Source: Siphlonurus alternatus (taxonomy: Eukaryota; Arthropoda; Insecta; Ephemeroptera; Siphlonuridae). Taken from it: DNA of 64,000 nt. Location: positions 43,393,469 through 43,457,468 of the forward strand of contig OX463781.1 of the NCBI GenBank assembly GCA_949825025.1, in the 5' to 3' direction. Each line of letters begins with the position of its first letter. Positions within the stretch are counted from its first letter, which is position 1. This document shows, piece after piece, positions 50,933-64,000 of this stretch. The notes under the pieces are model-generated. The model was not told where the DNA came from and ran no database searches. It saw only the letters and a list, made by a program, of their open reading frames with translations. A program made the translations under genes and the position numbers.

Positions 50933-53565
50933 TTGAATTGTACTGTAAGGTACACATTTTGGTTATTTGTATGTGACAAACATCGCGACGTTCCGCCGCC
51001 ATTACGCCTGCCATTCTGTAATGTAGGCTTATTGCTCGGCATTCATGTATAATAAGTTGCATATGTTTATAGTATTCTAGGGGAAATAACACGGAAATGG
51101 TCACTGTAATTTTAAAAATGAATTAAAATTAATATCTAATTCTACTATTTGTAATATCTAATACAGTGCATTTTTACAACTATCAAACTATCAAATTTTT
51201 TATTCGTTTTCCAGTTTTTTTTTTATTATTATTATTTATTTTCATTACTCCATCATTTGATCTGCCTGTAAGTTATGTATTTTACATTTTGACACAATCT
51301 TATAATATTATAAATATATTATATAAATCATGTAACACGTTAAAAGATAGTATATTAAAATATTGATTGTATTGCTTTGAAATTTTTCAAGTAAAACGTT
51401 AATTTAATTAAATTAATATACGTGTATTTTTAACATTAAAATTATTTATAATTTTATTTTTTCTTAGGATTTAATTTAAGTTATTAACTAAAATTAATTT
51501 GCATTAATGTAAATTATAAATTTAAATGCCACATGATTAAATGAATAACGTGCTGTAATCATTAAAGTAGTAAACGTTACACTACAAATTATTATTATTA
51601 TTATATAATATGTGATGAACACAATATACATTTGTGGTGCTTACATATTGTAATTCCTTACTAAATAAACACGCAATTGAAACAAAAAAGCTTTCTGTAA
51701 ATTTATTTTCAGTAGATACACATTGAAAGATAGAATATACACAGCCAACAGGCAATATCGCATGTTGTCTGTTCAAGCTGCAGATTTCAATTTGATTACG
51801 GAAACAACATATAGTAGGTCATAAGATAAAATCATGTCAACATGATGATAAACTTTTCTTATGTAAAGAAATTTTCTCTTAAAGGGACGATCTCTTTATG
51901 AGTTTGGTTGAGATAAAAATTGATAAATAATTTAGAATTTTCTCAAAGAAAAAAATGTAACTATCCTGTATTTTAATTTATAAATTAATTATAATTTTAC
52001 TCTTCATTATTTTACTTTTTATATACGTGTTTTTCTTGTCTAAAACTTAAAATATAATTTTTTTTAATATAAAATTTTATTTTTAAACTATCTTACTTAA
52101 CAAGTCATTAAAAATGGAAAGTTTCTTTATGTAGATATATAGTCAAATTTAAATGATTCTTTTGAAAGTAGCCGGAAGTATAGTTTTTTTTTTTTTTTTT
52201 TTGGTCTACCTATTTATATTTTACTGGTGCAATTTCACATCCAATATCTTCTGTAAAACAACCCATATATTATATGTTTGAAAACTAAAAACAGAATATT
52301 CGCATTTCCAGGTGCTCCCGAAGGGAGTTTTATATTAATTTAACTACAGTTAATATTAATATTCTATTATGGCAACAATATAGTCAAGGGAGTATGTAAA
52401 TGATATTAATAGCTTAAAATAACTCTTTTTTTTTATGCCAGACAATGTTTGTAAAACAACAAGAATAAATTGCCAATAAATGTAAGAAATATTAATTTAG
52501 CGAGTAAAGAAAAAAAATCAGTCAATATATAATATAATATATTAGTTATTTTCAAATATTTTTTGCTATCTATGTTAGTTTAACTTCTTCTGACTTGATA
52601 TTTTTTGTGTCGACGAGGAAAACATAGTAGCAAAAATACATAACATTAACATAATGTTTTAAATTTACATTTTTTGCTAATTATTTTAATCATAATGCAA
52701 ATTTTTTTATAAACGAATTATAAAAAATTAATAACTATATAATATTTGTGAGCTGGGGGCAGTTTTTGTAATATATTTAAGACATTTGTGTTACACCATT
52801 ATCTTGTCCTTAGAAGGTGGATGAAAAAAAAAACATCCCCTGAAGTAGAATTAAACAACAATGACTAAATTTTTTGTTTTGTTTCTTCCCCTTGTGCTCA
52901 CTAGTGTCCTTTCGAGTTTTGTGAATAAAACCCTAGCAGCAATTTGCGACCGTCATTTCACGTGGACTTTTTACGGGGGTTGTTTGGTCTTGTGGTTATC
53001 CAGATTATCCTCAACCCCTCACAGAAAAAAAAACTTTACATTTACAGAAAACCTTGCTTTGTTTTTTAAAAATAATCTTAAAAAATATAATTTTTATAAA
53101 TAATATTTTTCTCTTTGTTTATAATTAAACTGTCAGCTAAAGTAAAGAGTAGAAGAAAAAAGGTTAAGCTAATTATATTTAAAAAATGGTTTTAAAATAT
53201 AATTTTTTTACTCAGCAAACAATTTAATTTAATTTCTTTAATATTTATTTATTTAATAAATACATATCATCCTTATGATTATTTTAAATATTAAGTTTAT
53301 TTAATTAATTTTAAATTAAATACACCTCGAAACAGCACGAACGTTACCCATGTTGTGTTTGTGCCTGTTTGTGGGTTTGGTTACGCAATCTATGGAGTTG
53401 TGACAATCTTGAAGTGTTTTGGAATGGGTAGACTGCTCTTAAAATTACAAATCTGCATAATGTCTCTTGGAAAGCTCCAACAAAATAGTTCAGGAAGCAT
53501 TTATGCTGCCCCGAAGTGTATAAAATATAATTTTAATATAATTTTTAGAAATTAAAACATTACAA

Positions 53566-53772
53566 AAATTTCCTTTAAATTTTATGATCGAGAGTCTAAC
53601 GAAACTCTAGAATCAACAAAAGTAATCTTCATATCGATTTAGAAATTTTCATGTCAAAATTGTTTGACAAATTTTCCTTTAAATTTTATGACCGAGAGTT
53701 TAACGAAACTCTAGAATCAACAAAAGTAATTTTCATATTGATTTAGAAATTTTCATGTCAAAATTGTTTGAC
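53566..53772. repeat. Two-copy tandem duplication (unit about 103 bp)
   Basis: Unit 1 (53566-53668) and unit 2 (53669-53772) differ at only a handful of bases; both end TCAAAATTGTTTGAC. Each contains a small CGAGAGT/ACTCT hairpin. It lies just upstream of the LINE remnant. Confidence 0.92.
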
Positions 53773-53799
53773 GTGTCTCATATAAATTCATCTAGTTTA

Positions 53800-54625
53800 T
53801 GTTTAGTGCAATACAAAATGCATGATTTGATTAATTATTAATTATGAATCGTTGAATTGGAGTATTCATATTGACGAGGTTTGTAAAAAGATTAATCATG
53901 CTATTTTTGCACTTTATTTAATTAGAGATTATGTATCACAAGATACATTACTCTCCATTTATTATGCAAATGTCTATTCTCATTTGGCATATGGCATTTT
54001 TTTTTGGGGCAGTTATTCAAACCATTTAAGCAGACTATTTGTATTACAATAGCGATCAATTAAAATAATTTTACGTTTTAAAAACATGACTCATGTGTTG
54101 GTCATTTTAAGAGACTTTAAATAATAACACTGCCAAGCATGTATATTTTGAATTGTGCAATGTTCATGAAGAAATATCCAGAGTTATATATTCATAATGG
54201 TGAATTTCACTCTTATAATACTAGAAATATAGAGATAAAATAGTTTTAGAAATGCGTAATTCGAGTTTATTAGAAAAAAGTTCCGCTTACCAGACTGCCA
54301 AAATTTATGACTTTTTACCAGCATGTCTCAGAGAAGTTGAAAATTAAAAATTATTTAAAGAAAAATTAAAAAATATTCTTATAAATAAGGAAATGTACTC
54401 TGTAAAAATGTACTTTAGTAATAAGTTGCCAGAAGATATACTGTCTAATGTTGTTTTTTTAATTGATTGTATCCATTGTATTTAATACTTTGATAGTTTT
54501 ATGAATTATTGTTATTTTGTTGTTGATTTATGTTATGTAATTTTAATGTTAATATTAGGAATGACGTAATCCATGTTGTACCTGTACAGCCAGTTGATTG
54601 AATAAATGAATTGAATTGAATTACA
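53800..54625 (+). pseudogene. LINE remnant, reverse transcriptase C-terminal part with 3' tail
   Basis: Codons from about 53840 read LNWSIHIDEV, CKKINHAIFALYLIRD and IYYANVYSHLAYGIFFWG. They are collinear with LDWTTHVN, CKKLNSANVMLYSIRN and YYAHFYSHLAYGIINWG of the minus-strand LINE at 32404-33558. After a stop, homology continues in shifted frames, including FHSYNTRN near 54208, the usual C-terminal LINE motif. The 3' end, GTTGTACCTGTACAGCCAGT, then AATAAATGAATTGAATTG, is the family tail. Broken by stops and frameshifts. Confidence 0.82.
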
Positions 54626-55831
54626 ATATTATTTAAAATATATTTAATTGAGATCAATAAATTAATTGAGATAGATTGAACAATTTTGATATAAGTGAAG
54701 AATACAATAAGTTAATTATTCAACCTTATAATATTTATCAATACATTATAATTAGTGTAAATATTTATTTTCTTGGCATCTATATATGATACGTTTGCAG
54801 AAACAGACAAATAAATTCTGTACATTTATATTACGATATTTTGTAGTCTGAAAGTCTAGCTATAATAACATATTTCCGTTGAATTTGTGCCAAATATAAT
54901 ATGTGGGAAGGAAGTCAATTTAATCTTGTAACAATAACAAAAACAAATATATTATTGTATTGTTTCCTTCTCTATATATTACATAATATCTAACTTGTAA
55001 GCTTATTGGATAGTTTATATAAATTCAATAGTTTCAAAGAACGTTGAAAGTTGTGTTAAAATGTAAATATCTTCTAAATTTTCGTAGAAACAAATATAAC
55101 AGTAAACTGGGAAATGAAGGAGTTCTCAAATCCTCAATTTTTTTATAAAATCATGTGAAAATCTTTACAAAAATATTCCAATAAAAAAAATATTTTAAAT
55201 CGAAAGAATGACGCACATCCGGGAGTGGTTATATATTGGATAAACTATGTAATATTTCGTGCTGTGCAATAAACGTGTGTTCTGATTGTATCTTGTATAA
55301 TTATTACCCTGTGATTTCCAGTTATCAATTTTGGAGGAACGAGAACTTTATTTTATGTTATATATTTTCCGGTACTATAATAAAGTTGTTTATGTCTACT
55401 GCTCATTATTGAATTTCAATTTCAGTGTAAATTTAGTTAAAGTACTCAGTAAATATAGATTCTCTATTATTCTAGCATTTCATTCCCTAAAATAAATTAG
55501 TTTTTGCAAAGTATAGAATAATGTTGGGGAGTTGGAAAACTCATTAAATTTATAGATACGTAATAATATATGGCTGCATGCTTTGTTTCTATATCATAAT
55601 GTTTTGTATATTTCACCGCAAAAACAATAACCATATTTAATTATTTGTTTCATTTATGTAATTAATTTTTAATAATATCTATATAATATATAACACACAC
55701 TAAAGTACATTTTAATTGAATTTTGAAATAATACTGTATATAAAATTTAATTTTTCCTATCTAAATAATTATACTATAGTTAAATACATATAATATGAAT
55801 ACATAACTATTTTTATGTACTGTACTGCATG

Positions 55832-55905
55832 CAGCTTATTCATTCAATAAATTTTACACTAGATTTTACAGCTTATTCATTCAATAAATTTTACACTAGA
55901 TTTTA
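55832..55905. repeat. Perfect two-copy 37-bp tandem repeat
   Basis: The unit begins CAGCTTATTCATTCAATAAA and ends TACACTAGATTTTA; the two copies are identical, so the duplication is recent or gene-converted. Confidence 0.95.
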
Positions 55906-56667
55906 CAATCTGTTTTAGTCAAAAGTTCAAAGTTAAATTATTTTTTCTCTTCATCGCTACCCATATATTTAAGTTTTTTTGGAAGGAAAAAAATGCATAC
56001 AATTATGCAATATTAGAACAATTTTATTGTGTAAAATCGCTATTACGATACCCACCTAATAGATGTCCGGATTATATGTGACCTTTTATTACTAAAAAAG
56101 ATCCTTTTATGGGGAAATTTCAAATAAATAAACCTTGCAAATGGAAAATATTAATCAAAATAGTTACAATTTTCAACATTTTTATTGACTTCTTGATAAA
56201 GCTCGTGAAGATATTAATTTTATATATTTTCTTTCTTGATTTGAATATGACCTTAATCTTTATGCACCAACATCATATACCATTTAAAAAAACATTATTT
56301 GACCTGCTATCAAATAATATTTTTTTAAAGGCCATATTTTTTTTCCCCTCTTGAAACTTATAGTTGCAAATTAATTCTGATATAAAAAAATAATTTGAAT
56401 TGCATGTTGCTTAAATTTTAACATAAATTAGCATTCAAGAAACTCTTCTGTGGTATCAAAGGTGATGAGAGCTCGCCACAATTATTTGCATTTACCACTT
56501 TTTTAAAATTAATGAACTTGTTTTATATTCAAAGGAACAAATTTTAACTAATTTATAAAATAGCCGAAGCAGAAAGAATCAACTTAAAAAACTCAAATAA
56601 ATGTCCCATGATGTTTTAACTTAACCAATAAAGTAATATAGAAATATTACTATCACACTATCACTAT

Positions 56668-56763
56668 GTTCACATGACTCTAATACGTATTCTTTGACGA
56701 CGTCTTATAAGAATAACATTAACCACCGCAACGAATACGTATTAAACACTGGCATATGTGAAC
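56668..56763. mobile_element. Short foldback with AATACGTATTC arms
   Basis: GTTCACATGACTCTAATACG pairs with CGTATTAAACACTGGCATAT and GTGAAC, with a loop containing GACGACGTCTTATAAG. Small unclassified MITE. Confidence 0.55.
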
Positions 56764-58141
56764 GTAATGAATGCTCTTACAACTCAAATTTTAATTTAAC
56801 TACTATATTATGATAGGGTACGTATTTACAATAAGGTTGACTTATGTTTCAAGTTTTTTAACTCAAATTTGGGGACCCTGAAGGGATTATTTGAATAGGG
56901 GCAAAGTATGCAACCTGCGTGCAAATTTAACACACAACAACTGCCTGATGATATCATAGTTTGAGCGTCAAGAAGTGATTGCATGGCTATAAATTTTAGT
57001 AACATGATCGAAATCAGCGGGTTTTTCTACCCTAGTATCAGTAGTTTTGTCCCTAATATCAGTTTACTTTAAGAGTGATAATCGAAAATATAAATTTATT
57101 GCAGGAAAAATTCGCCTGCTAGGCAGTTTTTACGTTACGTTTTGGCGCTAAATTCAAAAGAAGGAAGATTTTTAAAAAATTCCCATGTCTCCAGTTTTGA
57201 AAATTTTCCTTTTTTTTTTTTAGACATTTAGTTTCAAGGTCTGAAAAAAAAATAAAACAAATGTAGGACAATTCCCCAAATATAACAAAATTAAAAATAA
57301 TTTTTTCTTAGTAAACTGACAATGAGTTGTGCCCAAATAAAAAAAAAATATATAAATTACAATTATTTCCATAAATTACTTTTTCCTTTTTAACCATAAT
57401 AAATTGATAGCATATTTATTTTTTAATAGATTTCTGGTGAATTTATCAAATTATACCATCTCCGCGTTTACATGACGGTGTTTAATACGATGGATAAATT
57501 ATCCTTATAAGGGGTTGACAATGAATTCGTATTAAATAGCATCATACAAACGTAGTGTACCCGTTGCATAAAATCATTTATTTCATAATTTTCGTTCGTA
57601 ATTTTCGTTTTCTTTTTTACGTTTTGAAGAAAATATATTAGGTTAAAATTAAACAACGTTAATAATTACAAAAGGCTTGTTAATCACGTGGTGTAACAGA
57701 TTGTAATATTAGCATTAAATTAATTATTTTACATAATTGCAATTGTTTATAACATTGTTATATTATTGTTTAAATTGTTTGGTCAACATTCCAATGAAAT
57801 TAAAAATTATTATATATACTTTTACTACACCACAGTAGAATGTAATTATTCTACTTTTAAACTGTAATAATTTTGAGGTTACATCAAACAACATAAGTAC
57901 CGTACATTATAATACTGCATGGGATATACATTTTAACAAATTTTAAAATAACAACAAATATAAATATTCAAAATATGAATTTTTTTTTTATTATTTCATC
58001 TGTAATAAGTCTACTGGATTCATACAAATACAGCCTTGATACTGGATACTTCCTAATTTTTTTTAAATATATTCGTCCAAAAAGCAGAAGAAATTTTAAA
58101 GATGTAGTACGTCGAGTTAGGTGTTTATATTATCTTAATGC

Positions 58142-58145
<4 letters not shown>

Positions 58146-58196
<51 letters not shown>
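58146..58196. repeat. (AT)n microsatellite
   Basis: About 50 bp of AT inside a spurious open frame. Confidence 0.97.
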
Positions 58197-58459
58197 ATAG
58201 GCATTTCAGTTTACTTCGAGTGTACAGTTCGCAAAATAAAAAATTATTTCCAGTTTAGGATTAGAAACAAAAACATAAATATATTAAGCCTGAAAAGTGC
58301 GTTTTCGGGTGTATTTCACTGACTGTCATGATATTGTATTTATTAAGTGTATTTTATTGTGTCTACAAAATATATTATACTGATGAATTTTCTTTATATA
58401 CTTTGTGAGAAAATCTTTATATTTGAACATTAACGTACTACAAACATTGCGGTTCATTA

Positions 58460-58625
58460 TTGAACATCCCCTTACGCTATTGCTAGGTGATGTCACCCCC
58501 TACCTTCCCCAGGATTGCGTGCGGGGAGAGATTACCGAGCCGGGGAGAGAGGTTAATAGCCGCCTGTCTATGGGAACCAACGGCTGTGATGGTGATAGTC
58601 CTTTCCCCGTGTATCCACTGTACAG
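58460..58625. other. GC-rich island, function unknown
   Basis: Includes GGATTGCGTGCGGGGAGAGA and GAACCAACGGCTGTGATGGT. Short frames on both strands, with no recognised product. Confidence 0.35.
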
Positions 58626-59079
58626 AAAGAACATCCAAATTATTTTGGAAATAACACTAATTACAAAGTAGATGCTTTGTAATTTATCTATAGTGAATAC
58701 CAATTTGATTAAAATTTTTGAAAAATTATGTGAAAATTAAAGAAGATTGAACTATCAAAATTAATTAGGAAAGCATTTACATATATTAAGTTGAGCAAAA
58801 TTACATTATTTAATTAAATCTGCATTGAAAAAACAAAACCTAAACGTTTAGCTCTCTTCTTTTATTATTTCTTCAATTAAATTGTTAATACAAAATTTCA
58901 TATAATGTATACAGCACAATATAAGCAACAAAAAATATGCTATTTACAATTTAGTGTGCACTGCTATATTTTATTACATTCGTGCAACACAGAAAATGTA
59001 AAATTGATGATAATTATATACGTATATAATATAATATCTTAGGCATTCATAATTAGTGATTTGTAGTCAAACAAAGGTT

Positions 59080-59085
<6 letters not shown>

Positions 59086-59116
<31 letters not shown>
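59086..59116. repeat. (AT)n microsatellite
   Basis: About 30 bp of AT. Confidence 0.95.
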
Positions 59117-59118
<2 letters not shown>

Positions 59119-59437
59119 GAAAAAAACAGTTTCAATTATAATTAATAATCATAATTAATCAGTCATTAATAGCTATCAAATGAAGTATAAATACATTAAT
59201 CAAAAGTTGTCATCAAACCATAAAATAACAAGAATTTTATAATCTAAAATACATTATAATGTATAGTTGAATACATTAATAATACTGTGTGATTAATTAA
59301 TTTTAACTTGATGATTAAAAGTTTATCTATTAGCTGGATATATATATTATTTAAATAGCAAAATTTGTAATCCTGTACTATGTTTTTACAACAACTTTGT
59401 GGCTGGAGCTTATTTCACTACGCATCTGCTCCTAAAT

Positions 59438-59446
<9 letters not shown>

Positions 59447-59521
<75 letters not shown>
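59447..59521. repeat. (GA)n microsatellite
   Basis: About 75 bp of GA, followed by a GC-richer stretch to about 59750. Confidence 0.98.
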
Positions 59522-59525
<4 letters not shown>

Positions 59526-60144
59526 GTTAAAAGCAAGTTTACGCAATGTCGCTCGCCCAGATAAAATAAATTCCGAGATTCACTGGCCACTCTCACTGCA
59601 CGATTACCGAGAGAAGAGCTTTCGTAATGTTATTCTTATTAGATGACGCATTTAGGCACTCTCATGTAAACGAACGATGGTAGTTGACGAACAAGCGTGA
59701 CGTGGTGTGCCCTCGTGCACCAAAATCATCAAACAAACCACCGAACGTGTCTCAAATTAACTCAAACTTTATAACTTCCTTTGAATTTGTGTATAAAATA
59801 GCTATGTATATAATAATATCACTTAAATTTAATATTTAATAAATTAGCTATTTTTGAGTTATAATTAATTGTATTTTAATTTTGTTATCGTATTATATTT
59901 ATAATTATTGATTACTTCTGTGTACATTGAGAATATTTGATATCATAAGGAAATTCATGGTATATACATGACATGTAATCAATGATTTTAACATAATTAC
60001 AAGTAATTCATTTTAATAATTTGCTTGTAACTGCATAGCCCCTTTAGAATTAAATGAGGGTGTTTATATAGCTCTCAATTATTTTACAATCCAGTTAACT
60101 TAATTAGCAAAAAAAAAAAAAAAATGGAATACAAGTACGCATAA

Positions 60145-60353
60145 AGGTGCATTTACACGAGTGATTTCCAACAAGCGACGTGGCATGAATTATCTTGCAG
60201 TGAAGTCCACTGTTTGCCATATTTGGCGAATATATATATAAAAAAAAAAACGATTTCGCTACCGAAACCTGGCAAATTTGCTTGGCATAAAATTTCAGAA
60301 CTTGTGCATCAAAAATCACGTCACATCGCGCCGACACTCATGTGAATCCACCT
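60145..60353. mobile_element. AGGTGCATTT MITE family, copy 3
   Basis: The ends are AGGTGCATTTACACGAGTG and CACTCATGTGAATCCACCT, flanked by TAA (60142-60144 and 60354-60356), the same duplication as copy 1. The interior is largely diverged. Confidence 0.75.
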
Positions 60354-60473
60354 TAAAACAAATAATTGTGATTTTATTATTGTCTGTTTTTTTTTTTTTT
60401 TTAGCTACAATGCTTTGAATTGATTTCGACAGTTTTATTCTCCCAGCTATTCCTGGTACACACGAGCAATAAT

Positions 60474-60580
60474 GGGTGCATTTAACGAAGAGGCTAGCTG
60501 GAGAGAATTAGGCTGGTGCTCATCGCGTTTAGTGAGAAACATGGACAACTTTCTGGACCAGTCTTTCGTAAATCGCCCCC
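60474..60580. mobile_element. GGGYGCRATTCACGAAG MITE, copy E
   Basis: The ends are GGGTGCATTTAACGAAG and CTTTCGTAAATCGCCCCC, flanked by AAT (60471-60473 and 60581-60583). The interior shares GTTTAGTGAGAAAC with copy D. Confidence 0.8.
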
Positions 60581-60794
60581 AATATGTCCTTCTCTTCTGA
60601 AATACAATCAAGTACCTCATCTTTTTTTTATACACAGAACAAAACTATAATCATTTAAATATTAGAAACAAAAATTAACCTCAGCAAGAAACGATAGAAA
60701 TTTATTTAATTTCAGATTATCATTTATTACCATTTAATTAAATGCCAGCTATACATGGTGATTTTTTTTTTGTGAATAACATAATATTAATACT

Positions 60795-60920
60795 TGTCAT
60801 ATTATACCGGGTACTATAAGCACAGGATGTTGTAAGTGCAGGTATTGTCAATTCGATAGTTGTGAGTTCGATATACTAGTCGCCACTGAATTTTACGCAG
60901 AATGTTTGTGCTACAAAAAA
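60795..60920 (+). repeat. Possible tRNA-derived SINE with A-rich tail
   Basis: GTTGTGAGTTCGATATACTA resembles a B box in a T arm, followed by about 50 bp and a run of 10 A. No good A box was recognised. Confidence 0.33.
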
Positions 60921-60930
60921 AAAACACTTA

Positions 60931-61189
60931 AGGTGCATCTGCGGAAGGTAATTGATGGCTGACATCCGTCAAGAAGTATATACTGGGAGGATGGCCTAAC
61001 TTTAACACGCCGCCATTTCCTCAACCCAGTGACGTCACGACCTTAACTTTTCTAGCCGGCCGAGCGCGCGTTTTAGTAGAGTTTCCGAACTCTACCGAGT
61101 ATCGAGGTTTCTGAATTCGACGTTCTAGGCTGTCCTCCAGTATATAGTTGTTGGACATCCGTGATCAATCACCGACCCTTCACCCTTCT
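60931..61189. mobile_element. Foldback element with ATTGAT..ACATCCGT arms
   Basis: The left arm (AGGTGCATCTGCGGAAGGTA, GACATCCGTCAAG, AGTATATACTGGGAGGA) pairs with the right arm (TCCTCCAGTATATAGTTG, GGACATCCGTGATCAATCAC). TGACGTCA and a GC-rich segment sit at the centre. The left terminus resembles the AGGTGCATTT family. Confidence 0.6.
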
Positions 61190-61347
<158 letters not shown>

Positions 61348-62915
61348 TCCCAGTTGTAATTTTTAAAGTGATTACTGACATGACGTGTTTGTGTAATATT
61401 TTTAATAGCACAGCAGAAACAATTTTTGGTGAGTAACTAGAATTTACTTATTACTTGCAGAAAATCATTTGCCTCCATTGCTTAAAAAAAAATTAGTTGT
61501 AGGGCGTTTATAATTTTTATAAATGCAAATTATTATTTAAAATAATAATTTTCAATTAATATCAACAAACGACGAGCTAAACGAGCCGAATATTCAAGAA
61601 AATATTTTTGGCTGCAAAAACAAAAAAAATCCCCCCCCCTAATTAATTTGGTTGCAGAACAGGTTTTTATTCCGCAACGGAAACATACCGGTTCTAGGAA
61701 ACCTCTTGAATCAGTATTTTGTTCACCGATAAAAACGGATCCGAAGATGGATTAAATCCGTTGTTGCAACATATCCTTGTTACATGGGTTCTGGGACTTT
61801 TCATTTCTCTTGAGCTCTGAGCCCGTGAAACGCTTAAGTTAAGAAATTTTAATTCAAGTTTATTGACAAGTAAGTAGAATAAATTGTGGTTTTGTAAAAG
61901 TACAATCATTTTGACTGTTGATTTTAAACTTCCATCGTTGGTAATTTCTATTTGTTATTATTTTTTTTTTTAACCACCAAAGTTTGCCAATTTGCGTCAG
62001 CAGCCTGCCGGGGTCCCTGGGGTTTGAGTCTGCAGTAATGCAACCCTAGGGGGTCGTTCTAGACATCGAGCACACTTTATGGGGAAAGTCGCAAACCAAG
62101 GCTCGAGGATGAGGAAAACAGACGTGAAAATATATGCAAATATTTTTGTTTTCTCTAACTTAATGAATTCATACGAAAAAAAAAAATTATTATCAGAAAT
62201 TTATAACAGGATAAATTTCCAAATTTATTTTATATAAAAATTTGTGTTTACATTTTACATTAAACTAAAATGTCTGTTTTTCCATGAATTTTATAAACAT
62301 ATCAATATTCAAATCATGTTTTAAAATATATTAAAATATCATTTTTTTATGTATAGAATATTCTATAAAGTTTATATTAAATTATACTTTCGATATAAAA
62401 AAGTCGGTATGATAAAATCACTTCTTTATGCTTTACCTTTCACTTTTTAAGTAAAAAATGTTACATGAGTTTGGTTTTAAAAAATATGAAATATTGATCA
62501 AGATTTTAATAAGATGGAGTAGTTCAATGCAAAAGAAAAAAAAATATAGACATTTTTCTCTTGAAAAAAAAAAAAATACAAGATGAGCTCAAGAAAGAGG
62601 AAAATGTATTCGCTGTGATCAGACTATAAATGCTACTAATGGAAAATTATTTTGAATGCATACAAATGCTTGACACAAAAATAAAAAAAAAAGTCAGTAA
62701 AGTCACTTTTACCATTGATAAAGTCATGGAAATAGACCTCATAGAAAATTTAAGAACTGTTTACCATAGAAATTTATTTTAACAATTACACTGAGTAACT
62801 GTGAATTCATGATGTAATTTCCAATAATATTTTGCGTTAAAAAGTAAGGTAGTTACATTTTAACACAACATTTGCTCTAGGAAGTTTAATTAAAATTAAT
62901 TTGACAACAAATTAG

Positions 62916-62993
<78 letters not shown>
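62916..62993. repeat. (AT)n microsatellite
   Basis: About 77 bp of AT with one ATAATAT interruption. Confidence 0.98.
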
Positions 62994-62998
<5 letters not shown>

Positions 62999-64000
62999 AC
63001 AACAATGTTTTAAATATTTTAAAAGCTAAAATAAGTCTCATTTATGAACTTCAAGGAAATACCACACCATTAATTAGATGTTTTGTTATTGTTAATATAT
63101 TTTTAGTACAAATTCACAACAATAATAATAATACGTTAATAATATTTTCTGAGAAACAGTAAATGTAATTTGTGATAATTATAATACAACTCAATTCAGC
63201 AGCAACTCAAACATATTATTATAAATAAAACATTTTGAATTGATATCTTTATAGCGTCTAATTTTATCTATATGGAGTTTTTAATGGGGATAAATTGTAA
63301 GGAACAATGACGAATTATCATATAATGTGCTAAAAAAAATACTCAGTATTCTTCCCCGTGCATCTATTTTGTTTATTATTTTATTGAAGTAATGACCTGT
63401 TACATTTTGGATTTTAATGTATTCATAAACTATTTTTAAATTATAATATAAACTTCAATTTCTTTTTTACCCGAAAAAAATCAAAATGTAAACGGTTTTG
63501 TTTTACAAATTACAAACTTTTTGAAACAACTACCATAATTTAAAACTAATATTTGATAATGATAATTAATTTATAATTGACAAAAATTTGTAATCTTTTG
63601 TACTCAGATGATATTCATAATTATATTCTCTATGAAAATTTTGATATCTATTACCGGTATAATATATTTGTTTATATTATATACATAGTAATTATTTGTA
63701 ATTATTTTTGTTGTAAAACTTTTGAATTTAAAGACGATAGAACTTAATACAGAATAATAATGTTAAAATTATAAAAAAAGTGTTACTTTAATTAATTAAA
63801 ATAAATGTAGCTGCGTCTTAAATCTTAAATGTCACGCTTCCATAGAGATTTATAATTACAAATGTCTTAGTTAGCATTAACATACATATGAACATTTATT
63901 ATTCTTCTCATGCATTTTATAAGTACATAATTTGTGTTTATCCTGAGTCCTGAGCTAATCCTAAAAACATGCCAATCTAAGAAAAAAAGTCACAATCTAC

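Noticed and set aside
57975..58322. 115-codon + strand open frame containing an Ile/Tyr repeat
   Set aside because: It runs through an (AT)n microsatellite and has no domain.

Overview
The window looks like arthropod nuclear DNA. It is strongly AT-rich (roughly 70-75% A+T by eye), full of long dinucleotide and tetranucleotide repeats, palindromic miniature transposons (MITEs), LINE and SINE remnants, and one scaffold gap. The only convincing protein-coding sequence is two short GC-richer exons on the + strand (12080-12210 and 35625-35832). Joined in phase, they encode most of the first immunoglobulin domain of a Dpr-interacting protein (DIP)/lachesin-type neuronal cell-surface protein. That family supports an arthropod (insect or crustacean); species and order cannot be fixed from the sequence.

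Layout. 1-12079 is upstream intron (or 5' flank): simple repeats, a mariner-like MITE, a hAT-like element (5148-5327), a gap with duplicated edges (7447-7646), a TAA-flanked foldback MITE (9222-9452) and a nested pair of foldbacks (9738-10317). 12080-12210 is exon A. 12211-35624 is one 23.4-kb intron cutting the Ig domain. It starts with a foldback element (12234-12776) that carries a second MITE, followed by a clear hAT element (12960-13487, perfect 8-bp target duplication), a 5S-rRNA-derived SINE with a MITE inside it (15612-16030), TTAA-flanked palindromes, a tRNA-like palindrome (21760-22067) and a 5'-truncated LINE on the minus strand (32404-33558). 35625-35832 is exon B. 35833-64000 is further intron or flank with more of the same families, two other LINE remnants with coding similarity, a second 5S-derived SINE and several GC-rich islands of unknown role. 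No later DIP exon was recognised.

Nothing here looks like an operon, CRISPR array or multi-gene system. The interest lies in the repeat biology. A MITE family has 3-bp AAT/ATT target duplications, supported by an internal empty site. Many elements are near-perfect foldbacks. In one family the outer arms differ between copies yet match within each copy. Two tRNA-like units lie tail to tail in a 308-bp palindrome. The octamer TGACGTCA occurs 17 times by hand count, where well under one is expected at this base composition. All similarity statements come from reading the sequence by eye; no database search was run.
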